Positions 8,132 to 17,297 are shown, counted from the stretch's first letter. The stretch is DNA of 64,000 bases from Arthrobacter crystallopoietes (GCF_017603825.1 NZ_CP072014.1:806001-870000), one strand, 5' to 3'. Made by a program: numbers and translations. Notes: generated by a model from the sequence alone, not told the origin.

Positions 8132-9373
8132 GTGAACGCCGAAAATTTCCTCAAAGATTTTCACCATGTCGCCAGCATCGGCGCCACCCCCAATCATGGA
8201 GTAGACCGGCAGGCAGCCACGCCTGAGGACCGCCGCACCAGGGACTGGTTTCGTACGTTCGCCACCGAGCGGGGGTGGGAAACCCGAGTAGATGCCATCG
8301 GCAATCAATTCGCGCTCATAACATGGCGCAAGGACGCCAAATACGTCGTCGTCGGCTCCCACCTCGACAGCCAGCCGCTCGGCGGCCGCTTCGACGGAGC
8401 CTACGGCGTCCTCGCGGCGTTGCACGCAGCAGAACAGCTGGTAAAACGCCTAGACAACTGCGGGGAACTGCCGATGTTCAACCTGGCCGTCGTTAACTGG
8501 TTCAACGAAGAAGGCGGCCGGTTCGCCCCTTCCATCATGGGAAGCAGCGTCTACGCCGGAATCATGGACCGCGGGGAAATGCTGCAGGTACGGGACCTCG
8601 AGGGAACGACCGTCGCAGAAGCCCTCGGCAGCATCGGCTATCTGGGCAGCGACACCCCGCCGGAAGCAGCAAGCTACGCCGAAATCCACATCGAACAGGG
8701 CCGCATCCTGGAGCGGGAAGGACTGCAAATCGGGGCAGTTGATTCTTCCTGGTATACCCAGAAACTCGATATCGAAATCCTCGGTGAACAGTCACACACC
8801 GGTGCTACAGCGATGGCCGATCGACGCGACGCGCTCGTCACCGCGTCCAAGGTCATACTGATGGTGCACGACGTGGTGGACGATTTTGAGCCCGAGGCCA
8901 TAGTCTCCTCGGTTGGCAGGATGACCCTGGAACCCAACTCCCCGATAGTTGTCCCGAGGAGAGTGCAGCTGGTAGCTGACCTTCGCTCCAATTCACCGGA
9001 AATAGTAAAAGCCGCACGGTCGTCCCTGCTCAAGCAGCTCAGCAACCTCTCGGACGAACACCAAGTAGAGATCAACGTACGCGACTTCGATATCCGCGAG
9101 AACCAGTACTACCCGGAATCCGGTGTCGAGCTCACCGAAAAACTGGCGGCGAACCTGGGCCTGGGCGTTCGCCGCATGCAAACCATGGCCGGCCACGATT
9201 CGGTCGCCCTGAACCGCATCGTGCCGTCAGTAATGGTTTTCATCCCGTCAGTCGACGGAGTCTCGCACTGCGAACGTGAATTCACCACCGATGAAGATAT
9301 GACAGCAGGAGTCGATTTGCTGACGGAACTCTCCTGGGAACTGATTCACGGAGCCCTCGTCGCCGACGGTTAG
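8132..9373 (+). CDS. Second M20-family amidohydrolase, N-carbamoyl-L-amino-acid hydrolase
   Basis: Zn-dependent M20 enzyme of 413 residues, same family as the product at 2016 but clearly divergent. Motifs: VVVGSHLDSQPLGGRFDG (metal ligands), VNWFNEEGGRF (catalytic and metal acids), EIHIEQGRILE, GEQSHTG and, near the end, GHDSVAL followed by VSHCERE. These fit L-carbamoylase/beta-ureidopropionase enzymes. It starts with GTG after a short AGGAGAT site, 28 bases behind the racemase, and is the last core gene of the hydantoin operon. Two M20 paralogues in one operon suggest a division of substrates that sequence alone cannot assign. Confidence 0.88.
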   Translation: MNAENFLKDFHHVASIGATPNHGVDRQAATPEDRRTRDWFRTFATERGWETRVDAIGNQFALITWRKDAKYVVVGSHLDSQPLGGRFDGAYGVLAALHAAEQLVKRLDNCGELPMFNLAVVNWFNEEGGRFAPSIMGSSVYAGIMDRGEMLQVRDLEGTTVAEALGSIGYLGSDTPPEAASYAEIHIEQGRILEREGLQIGAVDSSWYTQKLDIEILGEQSHTGATAMADRRDALVTASKVILMVHDVVDDFEPEAIVSSVGRMTLEPNSPIVVPRRVQLVADLRSNSPEIVKAARSSLLKQLSNLSDEHQVEINVRDFDIRENQYYPESGVELTEKLAANLGLGVRRMQTMAGHDSVALNRIVPSVMVFIPSVDGVSHCEREFTTDEDMTAGVDLLTELSWELIHGALVADG

Positions 9374-9553
9374 GGGAATAGCCGGGCCCAGACCGGGTCG
9401 AGCACAAGCCCCCGGCAATTAAACATGAGACTTGTCATACAGGACGAATCCCGTAGCGCGGATGCAACACTGGCGTGGTTGGTGCTTTTCCGAATGCCAA
9501 GGGGCCGGCAAGGCTATACGGTGAGTTTGCGTCGCTTTGAGGATGAGGACTAA

Positions 9554-10753
9554 ATGTCGGTTGTTGACGGAGTGAAGACAGAACGTACTGTGCGCTTCGG
9601 GCTCGCGTTCGTGGGCATCATGGTCATAGCGGTGAACCTGCGTGTAGCTTTTGTCAGCGTCGGTCCTTTGCTGGTGGAGATCAGCAACGACCAGGGCTGG
9701 TCCAACAGCACCGCCGGACTGTTGACCGGGCTGCCGCTTATCGCCTTTGCTGTCTTCTCTCCCCTAGCCCCGGGATTGGCGCTTCGGCTGGGTCTGGACC
9801 GTGCTCTGTGGGTCTCACTGTTGCTGCTCATGACTGGCGTTCTTGCCAGGTCAGCCCCGGTGGAAGGAGCCATTTGGGTCGGAACCGCTCTCCTGGGGGC
9901 TGCGATCGCGTTCCTGAATGTCCTGCTGCCTTCCCTGGTCAAACGGGACGTCCCCACGCGGGTCAGCCAGGTGACGGGAATCTATACCGCCGCCCAGGGC
10001 GCCGTCTCGGCTGGGGGCGCTGCACTCGTCGTGCCAATCGCGCACGCCACAAACTCGGGCTGGAGACTGGCCCTGGGGATTTGGGCCGGCTTGGCGTTGG
10101 TTGCCCTGGCCGTCCTTTTGCCCCGGATCCGCCGCCACGTCTCCAGTGCAGGACCGGCTGCCGACGGCCCGGCCCCGACCTACCGTTCACCCTGGAAGTC
10201 GGCGTTGGGCTGGCAGGTCACCGTCTTCATGGGCCTGCAGTCCATGGCTTTCTTCATCCTCATGGCCTGGCTGCCCAGCATTGAACAGGACCATGGTATT
10301 TCACAGGTTGCTTCCGGCATGCATATTTCGGTGTTCCTCTTCACGGGGACGCTGGCCAGTCTTGGCGCCGGCGCACTGCTGCACCGATTCACCGACCAGC
10401 GGCCACTTGCCCTGATCACCAGTGTGTTCGCGGTCGGCGCGTATGTTGGGCTGGCGGTGGCCCCTGAAGTGTCCTTGCTCTGGTGCGTCGTGGCTGCGCT
10501 TGGCTGCGGCAGCCTCATCGTTATCGCCTTGTCGCTATTCAGCCTGCGCACGGTGCACCATACACAGGCCGCGGCGCTTTCCGGCATGGCCCAATCCATC
10601 GGTTATGCCATCGCCGCAGCCGGTCCCGTTGCCTTCGGTGCCCTTCACGACCTCAGTGGAGGCTGGACACTGCCTTTGGCGGCGACGGCGGGATCCATGC
10701 TTGTCCTATGCATCGTCGCGGTTCTGTCAGCACGGAATAGACTAATCGGCTGA
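9554..10753 (+). CDS. CynX/NimT-type MFS transporter
   Basis: Twelve-segment major facilitator protein (399 residues) of the cyanate/nitroimidazole (CynX/NimT) group; the N-terminal block AVNLRVAFVSVGPLL is typical of it. The start ATG follows GAGGACTAA. It lies 180 bp after the second M20 gene on the same strand, possibly with its own promoter. Substrate unknown; import or export of an amide, imide or carbamoyl product is an inference from neighbours. Confidence 0.75.
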   Translation: MSVVDGVKTERTVRFGLAFVGIMVIAVNLRVAFVSVGPLLVEISNDQGWSNSTAGLLTGLPLIAFAVFSPLAPGLALRLGLDRALWVSLLLLMTGVLARSAPVEGAIWVGTALLGAAIAFLNVLLPSLVKRDVPTRVSQVTGIYTAAQGAVSAGGAALVVPIAHATNSGWRLALGIWAGLALVALAVLLPRIRRHVSSAGPAADGPAPTYRSPWKSALGWQVTVFMGLQSMAFFILMAWLPSIEQDHGISQVASGMHISVFLFTGTLASLGAGALLHRFTDQRPLALITSVFAVGAYVGLAVAPEVSLLWCVVAALGCGSLIVIALSLFSLRTVHHTQAAALSGMAQSIGYAIAAAGPVAFGALHDLSGGWTLPLAATAGSMLVLCIVAVLSARNRLIG

Positions 10754-10995
10754 GCTCCAAGTCCTTGCGGGCTCTCGGCGTCATCTCCAGCAACAACCGC
10801 CTATTTTGTGGAAACACAGCGGAAATTATTTCCGGTGTGATTCTTCCCAGCGGTATCAGCCTTCTTCAAAAAGGTGTTGCGCCTCACATGCGTGCGCCAT
10901 ACTATCTTCCAAGAAGGCTACGCAAACGATTGCAGGCTGCGTTTGTCCAGTTGTTGGCCACTTTTCATACAAGGACGTTAGGGAGTTGCAGGCGT

Positions 10996-11964
10996 TTGGC
11001 TCACATTCGGATTTTTGGGACTGGCGGCACGATCGCTTCCAGGAAGGGCAGCGGCACCGGTGCTGTTGCCTCCGACAGTGCCGAGGATCTGCTCCGGGGA
11101 TTATCCGGCGAGCACACTGTCGATTCCCAGGACATCCTGACGACCGGCAGCTACCGGCTGGGACTGGGTGATCTGCGCACGATCGCCGAGTTCGTCCACA
11201 AGGCCTCGGACGATGAGCAGGTTGACGGTGTGGTCATCACCCATGGCACGGACACGATGGAGGAGACCGCCTTCCTGCTCGAACTGGTTCACGGTTCGCC
11301 CAAGGCCGTGGTGATGACCGGGGCCCAGAATACCGCCGACAGCTTGAATCCGGACGGGCCGCGCAATCTGGAAGAAGCCGTGCTGGCGGCCGGGTGCCGT
11401 CAGCTGCGTGGATCAGGGGTGGTGATCTCCTTCAGCGGTTCCGTCCGGTCGGCGCGCGGTGCACGCAAGGCCCATACCACGGCGGCAAACCCCTTTTCCG
11501 GCGGTTGCGAGGTAGCGCATATGGTCGGGAAGGAGCTCGTCGTGACCGGCCTGCCGGTCAGGCGCCCGGCCCTGCCTCTGCCTACCACGGCGTTTGATAC
11601 GACCCGGGTGGAGATCATTACCGTCTATCCCGGGGCAACAACGGACCTGTTCGACTTTGCCGTCGCCTCCGGGGCCCATGCCATCGTCCTGGCCGGGTCC
11701 GGGGTCGGAAACGCCGGACCCGGCTTCGCCGAAGCCATCGGATCCGCCGTGCGCGCCGGCTGTCCCGTCGTGCTGAGCACCCGCACTCCCTGGGGTCCGG
11801 TGGTACCCACCTACGGCAACGGCGGGGGCACTGACCTGGTCGCAGCCGGCGCGGTCCCCTCCGGTGACCTGAACCCGTTCCAGTCCCGCATGCTGGCGGC
11901 CCTGCTGCTGTCCCACGGAACGCCCATAAACGACTTTCCCCATGTTTTTTCCCGCTACTGCTAA
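10996..11964 (+). CDS. Asparaginase-family (type I/II) amidohydrolase
   Basis: L-asparaginase/glutaminase-fold protein of 322 residues from a TTG start with AGGGAG 10 bases upstream; extending to 10765 would add an unconserved arginine-rich tail. The Thr nucleophile block GTGGTIAS (Thr12) and the second motif THGTDTMEET (Thr85, Asp86) are present. In alignment with Escherichia coli AnsB the catalytic Lys162 position falls on Cys134 here (AAGCRQLRGSGVV), so classical asparaginase activity is not assured. It is followed 24 bases later by a NodB-fold hydrolase and may act on half-amides or related products of that enzyme; this is inference. Confidence 0.78.
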   Translation: MAHIRIFGTGGTIASRKGSGTGAVASDSAEDLLRGLSGEHTVDSQDILTTGSYRLGLGDLRTIAEFVHKASDDEQVDGVVITHGTDTMEETAFLLELVHGSPKAVVMTGAQNTADSLNPDGPRNLEEAVLAAGCRQLRGSGVVISFSGSVRSARGARKAHTTAANPFSGGCEVAHMVGKELVVTGLPVRRPALPLPTTAFDTTRVEIITVYPGATTDLFDFAVASGAHAIVLAGSGVGNAGPGFAEAIGSAVRAGCPVVLSTRTPWGPVVPTYGNGGGTDLVAAGAVPSGDLNPFQSRMLAALLLSHGTPINDFPHVFSRYC

Positions 11965-11988
11965 CCCGTCATCCCTACAGGAGGAACT

Positions 11989-12867
11989 GTGTCCAAGGAG
12001 ATTTACGTATCGGTCGGTATCGACGTCGACGCTGTCGGCGGCTGGCTGGGCTCCTACGGGGGTGAGGATTCCCCGGGCGATATTTCCCGCGGCCTGTTCG
12101 CCGGCGAAGTCGGTGTTCCCCGCCTGCTGAAACTCGCCACCGACCGGCAAATTCCCGTCACGTGGTTCTGGCCGGGACATTCCATCGAGACGTTCCCCCA
12201 GCAGTTTGAGGCCACCGTCGCTGCCGGCCACGAAGTCGGCGTCCATGGATACAGTCATGAGAACCCGATCGCGATGACCCGCAAGCAGGAAACGGAGGTT
12301 TTGGACCACTGCATCGACCTGTTCGTCTCCCGCACGGGCAAGAAACCGGTCGGTTACGTTGCGCCATGGTGGGAATTCTCCCCGGTAACCAATGAGATCC
12401 TGCTCGAACGCGGATTCCTCTATGACCACTCCCTGATGCACAACGATTTCACGCCCTACTACGTGCGCGTCGGCGACAACTGGACCAAAATCAACTACGA
12501 GGCCGAGTCAGCGCAGGAATGGATGAAACCGCTCATCCGCGGCCAGGAAACAGAACTCGTCGAGATCCCTGCCAACTGGTACCTGGATGATCTGCCTCCG
12601 ATGATGTTTATCAAGGGCAGCCCGAACAGCCACGGCTTCGTCAGCCCGCGCGATATCGAACAGCTTTGGAAAGACCAGTTCGACTGGGTCTACCGCGAAA
12701 TGGACTACGCCGTCTTCCCCATCACAATCCACCCGGACGTCAGCGGACGACCACAGAACCTGCTCATGCTCGAGCGGCTCTTCGACCACATTCAGGGCCA
12801 CGACGGCGTCCAGTTCACCTTCATGGAAGACATCGCACGCGACTTCCTCAAGCGCAACCCCCGCTAA
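11989..12867 (+). CDS. NodB-fold (polysaccharide deacetylase family) hydrolase, candidate cyclic imidase
   Basis: Polysaccharide-deacetylase superfamily protein of 292 residues with no signal peptide. Metal ligands are visible as Asp12/Asp14 ([10 protein letters not shown]) and the H-x3-H motif His86/His90 ([12 protein letters not shown]). The [10 protein letters not shown] segment and overall length match the subgroup containing Helicobacter HP0310 and the Pseudomonas putida cyclic imide hydrolase, which opens cyclic imides and some hydantoins. The GTG start has a strong AGGAGG. A cytoplasmic enzyme next to hydantoin and asparaginase-family genes is more likely to open cyclic amides than to deacetylate a polymer; the function remains inferred. 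Confidence 0.75.
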   Translation: MSKEIYVSVGIDVDAVGGWLGSYGGEDSPGDISRGLFAGEVGVPRLLKLATDRQIPVTWFWPGHSIETFPQQFEATVAAGHEVGVHGYSHENPIAMTRKQETEVLDHCIDLFVSRTGKKPVGYVAPWWEFSPVTNEILLERGFLYDHSLMHNDFTPYYVRVGDNWTKINYEAESAQEWMKPLIRGQETELVEIPANWYLDDLPPMMFIKGSPNSHGFVSPRDIEQLWKDQFDWVYREMDYAVFPITIHPDVSGRPQNLLMLERLFDHIQGHDGVQFTFMEDIARDFLKRNPR

Positions 12868-12876
12868 AAATTAGCG

Positions 12877-12933
12877 CGGGCCGGAGACCGCCCCTGCCGC
12901 TTGCAACCGCGGCTAGGGCTTCACTCCGGCCCG
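12877..12933. terminator. Large inverted repeat after the hydantoin cluster
   Basis: CGGGCCGGAG (12877-12886) pairs with CTCCGGCCCG (12924-12933), a 10-bp perfect stem with a 37-nt loop, starting 9 bases after the hydrolase stop. No U-tract; possibly a rho-assisted end of the operon. Confidence 0.35.
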
Positions 12934-12986
12934 GCTCGCAGTCCGGGCTGCGGCGACATTATGCTAGCGGATCAGGAGGAAACCCC

Positions 12987-13406
12987 ATGTGCGGAGCGTG
13001 CCCAGGCGGAACCGTCGTCTCCCGCCTAACCGCCTATGCGAACCTGAACGGCCTCACCACCGAGGTAACCGTCCTGCTGCAACAAGCCGCCGGCAAACGC
13101 ATCATCCTGTCGAGGTTCGGAGGCCAATGGCTGCTGCGAAAACGCACCGGCCAGCAGATCATCGCCCGGAAACTTGAAGAAGTAGCCGAGCGCATTGTTG
13201 AGGCCGGGGACGTCGACTGGGAACAACTCCAAGCCGCAGAGATAAGCACAAAGCCCGCCACCACAGAGCCCCTGCTCGCCTCTCCCTATGATGCCGAACT
13301 AAAACAGATTCTGGAGACACCCGCCAAGCGGGCGGCGAAGACATTGGATGCCCGGCAGTTCGCGGTCGCGCTGCTTGTCCACGTACACAACGCGAGGACG
13401 GCCTAA
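12987..13406 (+). CDS. Conserved-looking hypothetical protein with N-terminal CxxC
   Basis: Small soluble protein of 139 residues starting MCGACPGG, with Cys2 and Cys5 as a possible metal or thiol motif. ATG has an ideal AGGAGGAAACCCC leader and no alternative is needed. A basic central region (residues 30-60) is followed by a predicted helical C-terminus. I do not recognise a family. It stands between the hydantoin cluster and the accessory region. Confidence 0.65.
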   Translation: MCGACPGGTVVSRLTAYANLNGLTTEVTVLLQQAAGKRIILSRFGGQWLLRKRTGQQIIARKLEEVAERIVEAGDVDWEQLQAAEISTKPATTEPLLASPYDAELKQILETPAKRAAKTLDARQFAVALLVHVHNARTA

Positions 13407-13887
13407 CTGCTTACGTACCGGAACCCATGACATCGGCAGGACAACCACGCCCGCCGGGAACGCGAGCACTTCACAGACGCCTCGTCCCGCTCTTCGAATC
13501 GTGCGACGGACGTTAGGACCAAATAGTTTTTCCCGATGCCTCCTGCTGCGCGAACGCCTACTGTTCGGTGTTCCATGGCTACAGTGTGGCCGTACACGCC
13601 ATCACCTGGCAGACCTGTTTGGCCATGTCGGTTTCACCGGAGCTGCATCCACTGGTCGGCTACCTGGGAAATGTGGCCAACTCGCGGTCATAGTCATCCC
13701 ATCAAAGGTTCCGATCTGTGGTTTCCAAGAAAATAGATGTAAGACATGTTGATGAGACCGACAAAATCTTCGATTTCAAGATGAGCCCGTCAGCTGGCTA
13801 GTGGTCCGCCGCATCCTGATAAACGATCCTTTTCTGCGACATCCGCATTACGAATGGGAAGGCTGGTTACTCGCCACAAGGCACCCT
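13407..13887. other. Intergenic stretch without a supported gene
   Basis: About 480 bases between two convergent genes. Open frames here have no ribosome site and no recognisable protein character. A plus-strand GTG frame at about 13719 (starting VVSKKIDVRHVDE) has AAAGG upstream but only 27 codons. It is probably degraded or regulatory DNA. Confidence 0.4.
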
Positions 13888-15477
13888 TTATGATCCGCGA
13901 ACGGGCGGCCAAGCAACAGGCTTTACATTTGCCGGTTTGGTCACAGTTGCTCCTTCTTTGTCCCAAGCGAATTTGGGTGCTGGCTCCCACTGGCTGGGGG
14001 CCTCGAAGGAAATCTCACCCACCCCAAACTTCACCCAGTCGAACGAGGTGATTTCGCTGCTGAAGGTTGCACCCTTGAACAGAACGGTTTCGCCGCTGAA
14101 GGTCGCCCCCTTGAACGAGGTGGCTTGGCCACTGAAAGTCGCCCCGGTGAATATCGTGTTCTTTCCGCTGAAGGTTGCTGTGGTGAACCGGGTGTCTATG
14201 CTGCTGAAGGTCGATTTGTCGAACAGGGTGGTTTCGCTGCTGAAGGTCGCTCTAGTGAAATAGGCGTTCTTGCCGCTGAAGGTTGCATCGGTGAACCGGG
14301 TCGTTTCATTGCTGAAGATAGTCCCTCCGAACCGGGTGTCGCCGCTGAAGGTTGCCCCTCTGAACGAAGCCTCTTCACCGAGAAAGGTAGCTTTTCTGAA
14401 GTGGGTTGACTCTCCGCTGAAAGTTACCGTGTGGAACCGAGTGGTTTCGCCGCTGAAGACTACCCCGCTGAATCGAGTGTCTCTACTGCTGAAGTTCGCG
14501 TTGTTGAACTTGGTGATTTTTCCGCTGAAGGTAGCGTCGGTGAACGAGGTGGTTTCGCTGCTGAAGGTCGCCCCAGTGAATATCGTGTTTTTTCCGCTGA
14601 AAGTTGATTTCTCGAACGAGATAGTTTCGCCGCTGAAGGTCGCCCGGCCGAACCCAGTGGTTTCGCTGCTGAAGGTCGCCCCGGTGAATATCGTGTTCTC
14701 TCCGCTGAAGGTTGCCCCGGTGAATAGCGTGTTCTTTCCGCTGAAAGTTGCTTTGTCGAACGAGGTGGTTTCCCCCCTGAAGGACGTCCCCTTGAAGGAG
14801 GTGGTTTCGCCGTTGAAGATCGCTCGTCTAAAGCCAGCATTTTCTAAATATGCCCCGCTGAAGTCGAATTCGTGGCTCGACCAAGATGACCTGGCTTCCG
14901 GTTGTAGATGTGACGTGATCACTCGGACGATGGTTTGACGGACCTCGCGATCGTTTTGCCGGTATTCGAACGTGGTTTCTTCCTCCGGACCGGTCGAGTC
15001 GTGACCGAAACGTTGTCTATAAACCCGCTGCGTCTGGTGGTTGTTTGCACTTTCGGGGAAATGTGGAAGCCGGAGATAGCCGCACAAGACGTCGATGCAC
15101 TGTTGACGCTGTTCCCTATCGGTTGTTCTGTCAGCTGCTCCGGCCATGGCATACACACCCGCGATTCTGACTGCCACGTCGGTATCTCCCAACTGGGCGG
15201 CAGCAGCACCGAAGCGCTCGATGAATCGTCCGTCTTCAAGATCCCTCTGGCGTCGGTAGGCGACCACGAGTGCGACCAGTCCGCCAAAGCCAGCAGCCAC
15301 GGTCAACGCCAAACGAATGAGGTCAAAGGAGCTTGGTTGCTTCTGATTGACCGAAACGTACTGTGTCAGCACGAAGAGTGCCAAAGCAGCGATTCCTAGG
15401 ATGAGTACCGCGCCTGCGACAACCGCTGCCCACAGCGGCAATTTACTTAGCCATGTTCTGGCTGCTCCATTTCCCAT
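13888..15477 (-). CDS. Membrane-anchored protein with 22 dodecapeptide (pentapeptide-like) repeats
   Basis: Protein of 529 residues from ATG at 15477 (a GTG at 15510 is possible; neither has a clear ribosome site). Two hydrophobic segments at about residues 16-40 and 53-74 anchor it, followed by a cytoplasmic linker containing RFIERFGAAAAQLG and GVYAMAGAADRT, as in many actinobacterial pentapeptide-repeat proteins. From about residue 226 to 489 it consists of 22 units of 12 residues (one of 11), consensus TxFxxATFSGxT. Phe at two fixed positions and small residues fit a right-handed beta-helix, but the period is 12 rather than 5. A proline-rich tail follows. Function unknown; it may be a scaffold. 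It stands alone on the minus strand. Confidence 0.8.
   Translation of the reverse strand: MGNGAARTWLSKLPLWAAVVAGAVLILGIAALALFVLTQYVSVNQKQPSSFDLIRLALTVAAGFGGLVALVVAYRRQRDLEDGRFIERFGAAAAQLGDTDVAVRIAGVYAMAGAADRTTDREQRQQCIDVLCGYLRLPHFPESANNHQTQRVYRQRFGHDSTGPEEETTFEYRQNDREVRQTIVRVITSHLQPEARSSWSSHEFDFSGAYLENAGFRRAIFNGETTSFKGTSFRGETTSFDKATFSGKNTLFTGATFSGENTIFTGATFSSETTGFGRATFSGETISFEKSTFSGKNTIFTGATFSSETTSFTDATFSGKITKFNNANFSSRDTRFSGVVFSGETTRFHTVTFSGESTHFRKATFLGEEASFRGATFSGDTRFGGTIFSNETTRFTDATFSGKNAYFTRATFSSETTLFDKSTFSSIDTRFTTATFSGKNTIFTGATFSGQATSFKGATFSGETVLFKGATFSSEITSFDWVKFGVGEISFEAPSQWEPAPKFAWDKEGATVTKPANVKPVAWPPVRGS
14013..14802 (-). repeat. Tandem 36-bp coding repeat (22 units)
   Basis: In-frame tandem repeat encoding the 12-residue units. 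Neighbouring units share long identical stretches (for example GTGAATATCGTGTTC recurs several times on the plus-strand reading), which points to expansion by unequal recombination. Confidence 0.8.
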
Positions 15478-15778
15478 CGCTACATCTTGGCAGTAAAACC
15501 CTTTAATCACGGACGTATCGAAATGGACCGTTTTTGACAGGACGGACAGGCGCCTGCCCTTGCCGGGCTACTCCGTTCGTGTCACCGGCCCGGCAGGCGG
15601 ACAGGGCCACACGTCAACCCGAGCAATTCCTAGACACGGGCCGAAGCAGCCCGACTTATAAGTCCCCAACTCTCAGGCGCATCCGGTGAAAGTCGTTCCG
15701 CGCTTCTGCTCCGCATTTCGTTCGACGGCTAAGAATGAACATGCTAACGTCGCTCCACACGCCAAAAGGAGCAAAAAG

Positions 15779-15970
15779 ATGAGGCACGAACCGACCAGCG
15801 GCTATGAAGACCAGAGCCTAAAATATCGAGTCACATGGAGGTCCGTGGAGGAGAGCGGGACGACCTATGAAGAGGTCTTCACCAGTAGAGATCAGGGATG
15901 GGACTTCTACCAAGACATGCAGAAGTCAACACGTGCATACGGCGCCACCTGGGAACATATCCCCGCTTAG
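15779..15970 (+). CDS. Small hypothetical protein (63 residues)
   Basis: Short acidic, tryptophan- and tyrosine-rich protein beginning MRHEPTSGYED, with a VTWRSVEESG segment that looks like a beta-strand pair. ATG has AAAAGGAGCAAAAAG directly upstream, a convincing ribosome site. No family recognised. Confidence 0.55.
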   Translation: MRHEPTSGYEDQSLKYRVTWRSVEESGTTYEEVFTSRDQGWDFYQDMQKSTRAYGATWEHIPA

Positions 15971-16235
15971 GAGATCAACCCCGCCTGTAGTGAGGGCAGT
16001 CGGCGGAGCAGTAGCCCTGCCTCACATTCGGCGTGGCGAGTCAGCTCGTTCCTCACCAACTACATCTCGCGCATTTGGCTCGAATACGGCATATTCAGCC
16101 CCGTACGCCCTCCTTCGTGAAGAGCCAAATGCCGCGCATATGGATCCTTCTATGAGACGCCGAAAACGCAAGAGCAGTGACTGTAGTTAATTAGGAAAGG
16201 CGGTTTTTTGGGCTGACGACTGCTCGTCCCAATCT

Positions 16236-17297
16236 GTGTCACTGACTGATCACGCTTTCATCGGGCTTACTGCCGGTGAGGTGCAGCACTGCCTAGCGCG
16301 TGCACGAGGTACTCTCCTACACATGGGGATTGACAGCCAGTTGCAGACGAAAGCGGCCGCGTGGTTAAAAGATGCAGTCGCGGCGATTGATGGCAATGTG
16401 GTTCTGGCCAGCCCGTATTTGGCGATTGAAGTCTGTAGGCAGCTGGCATTCGCAGCCAAGGAGTCGCGTTACAGTTGGCAGCTTCTCACGTGCCTTGACC
16501 CGAGCGCGGTCGCGAATGGCTATCTGTCTCTAACGGGTATCAAAGACCTCATGGAGAGCGGCGTTCGAGTCTGCCACGTGCCGCGGCTGCATGCGAAAGC
16601 GTACCTTGTCGGTACACGTGGGCTCGTCGGTTCAGCAAATCTGACAGGAGCGGGCTTGGGAAGCTCCGCGGCTTCCAATTTCGAGCTTGGCATTGATCTC
16701 AGCGCTGACCAGGTCGCTGAAGCGAAGCTAGTCATCGCTACTTGGCCAGCTTCTGACGTCACCCCAAAGGACCTCGACGCAGTTCTTGCGAAAGCAAAGG
16801 ATTTGACAGGCGCTCAGCAGGTGCCGTCAGGCGATCTGGATGCTGATTCTGCACTGCATTTCGCGGAGCGACTTCTTTCGGATGCACGCGACGGTCGGGG
16901 ATTGTGGGTGAAGCTTGAGTATGGCGAACCCAAATTGGGTGGGTGGTGCCGGCAGTCATTGTTCGCCAGCCCAGCAAAGGGGAAACCGGGCTTCAAGCCC
17001 GGTGACCTGGTTTTCATCTGTGCGGCTGCTACGGGCGATTGCTATGCCGTGGTCGAGGTGACAAGGGAAGCAGAGCTCAAGCCTGATGACTACGTTGCAT
17101 CCCGGGAACAGGCCGCGGTCGAACGCTGGCCATGGATAAACCGGACGAAGCCCCGCTTGGTGCCCGACGAACTGATGGCCCTGAAACTGGACGAACTGGG
17201 TGCCAGTAAGCAGGCATTGCAGAACGGTCATGTTCGACTGAAACTCGACCAGTTCGCCGCAGGTGTGCGTGCGCTTGCCCGTCTCGCCACCGAATAG
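16236..17297 (+). CDS. Single-HKD phospholipase-D-type protein with C-terminal EVE/PUA-like domain
   Basis: Protein of 353 residues. Residues 40-190 form a PLD-type nuclease/phosphatase domain with one catalytic motif, HAKAYLVGTRGLVGSANLT (His119, Lys121, Ser133, Asn135); one-motif members usually act as dimers. Residues about 215-340 (GLWVKLEYGEPK, KPGDLVFICAAATGDCYAVVEV, RWPWINRTKPRLV) resemble an EVE/PUA-like modified-base or RNA-binding fold. The pairing suggests a nuclease that reads a modified base, consistent with the restriction genes 1 kb downstream. The GTG start has a weak ribosome site; ATG at 16323 would remove only the leader. Confidence 0.7.
   Translation: MSLTDHAFIGLTAGEVQHCLARARGTLLHMGIDSQLQTKAAAWLKDAVAAIDGNVVLASPYLAIEVCRQLAFAAKESRYSWQLLTCLDPSAVANGYLSLTGIKDLMESGVRVCHVPRLHAKAYLVGTRGLVGSANLTGAGLGSSAASNFELGIDLSADQVAEAKLVIATWPASDVTPKDLDAVLAKAKDLTGAQQVPSGDLDADSALHFAERLLSDARDGRGLWVKLEYGEPKLGGWCRQSLFASPAKGKPGFKPGDLVFICAAATGDCYAVVEVTREAELKPDDYVASREQAAVERWPWINRTKPRLVPDELMALKLDELGASKQALQNGHVRLKLDQFAAGVRALARLATE

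Noticed and set aside
13348-13752. Plus-strand open frame of 134 codons after the CxxC protein
   Set aside because: Overlaps the real gene in another frame and has a composition unlike coding sequence here.
14013-14802. Regular 36-bp repetition that might be taken for a CRISPR array
   Set aside because: Units are contiguous, coding, without spacers, and no cas genes are near.
16080-16150. Motif-like strings AATACGGCATATT and GCCGCGCATATGG in the leader of the PLD gene
   Set aside because: They share only part of the dispersed motif and lack the CGCCG...CGGCG arms.
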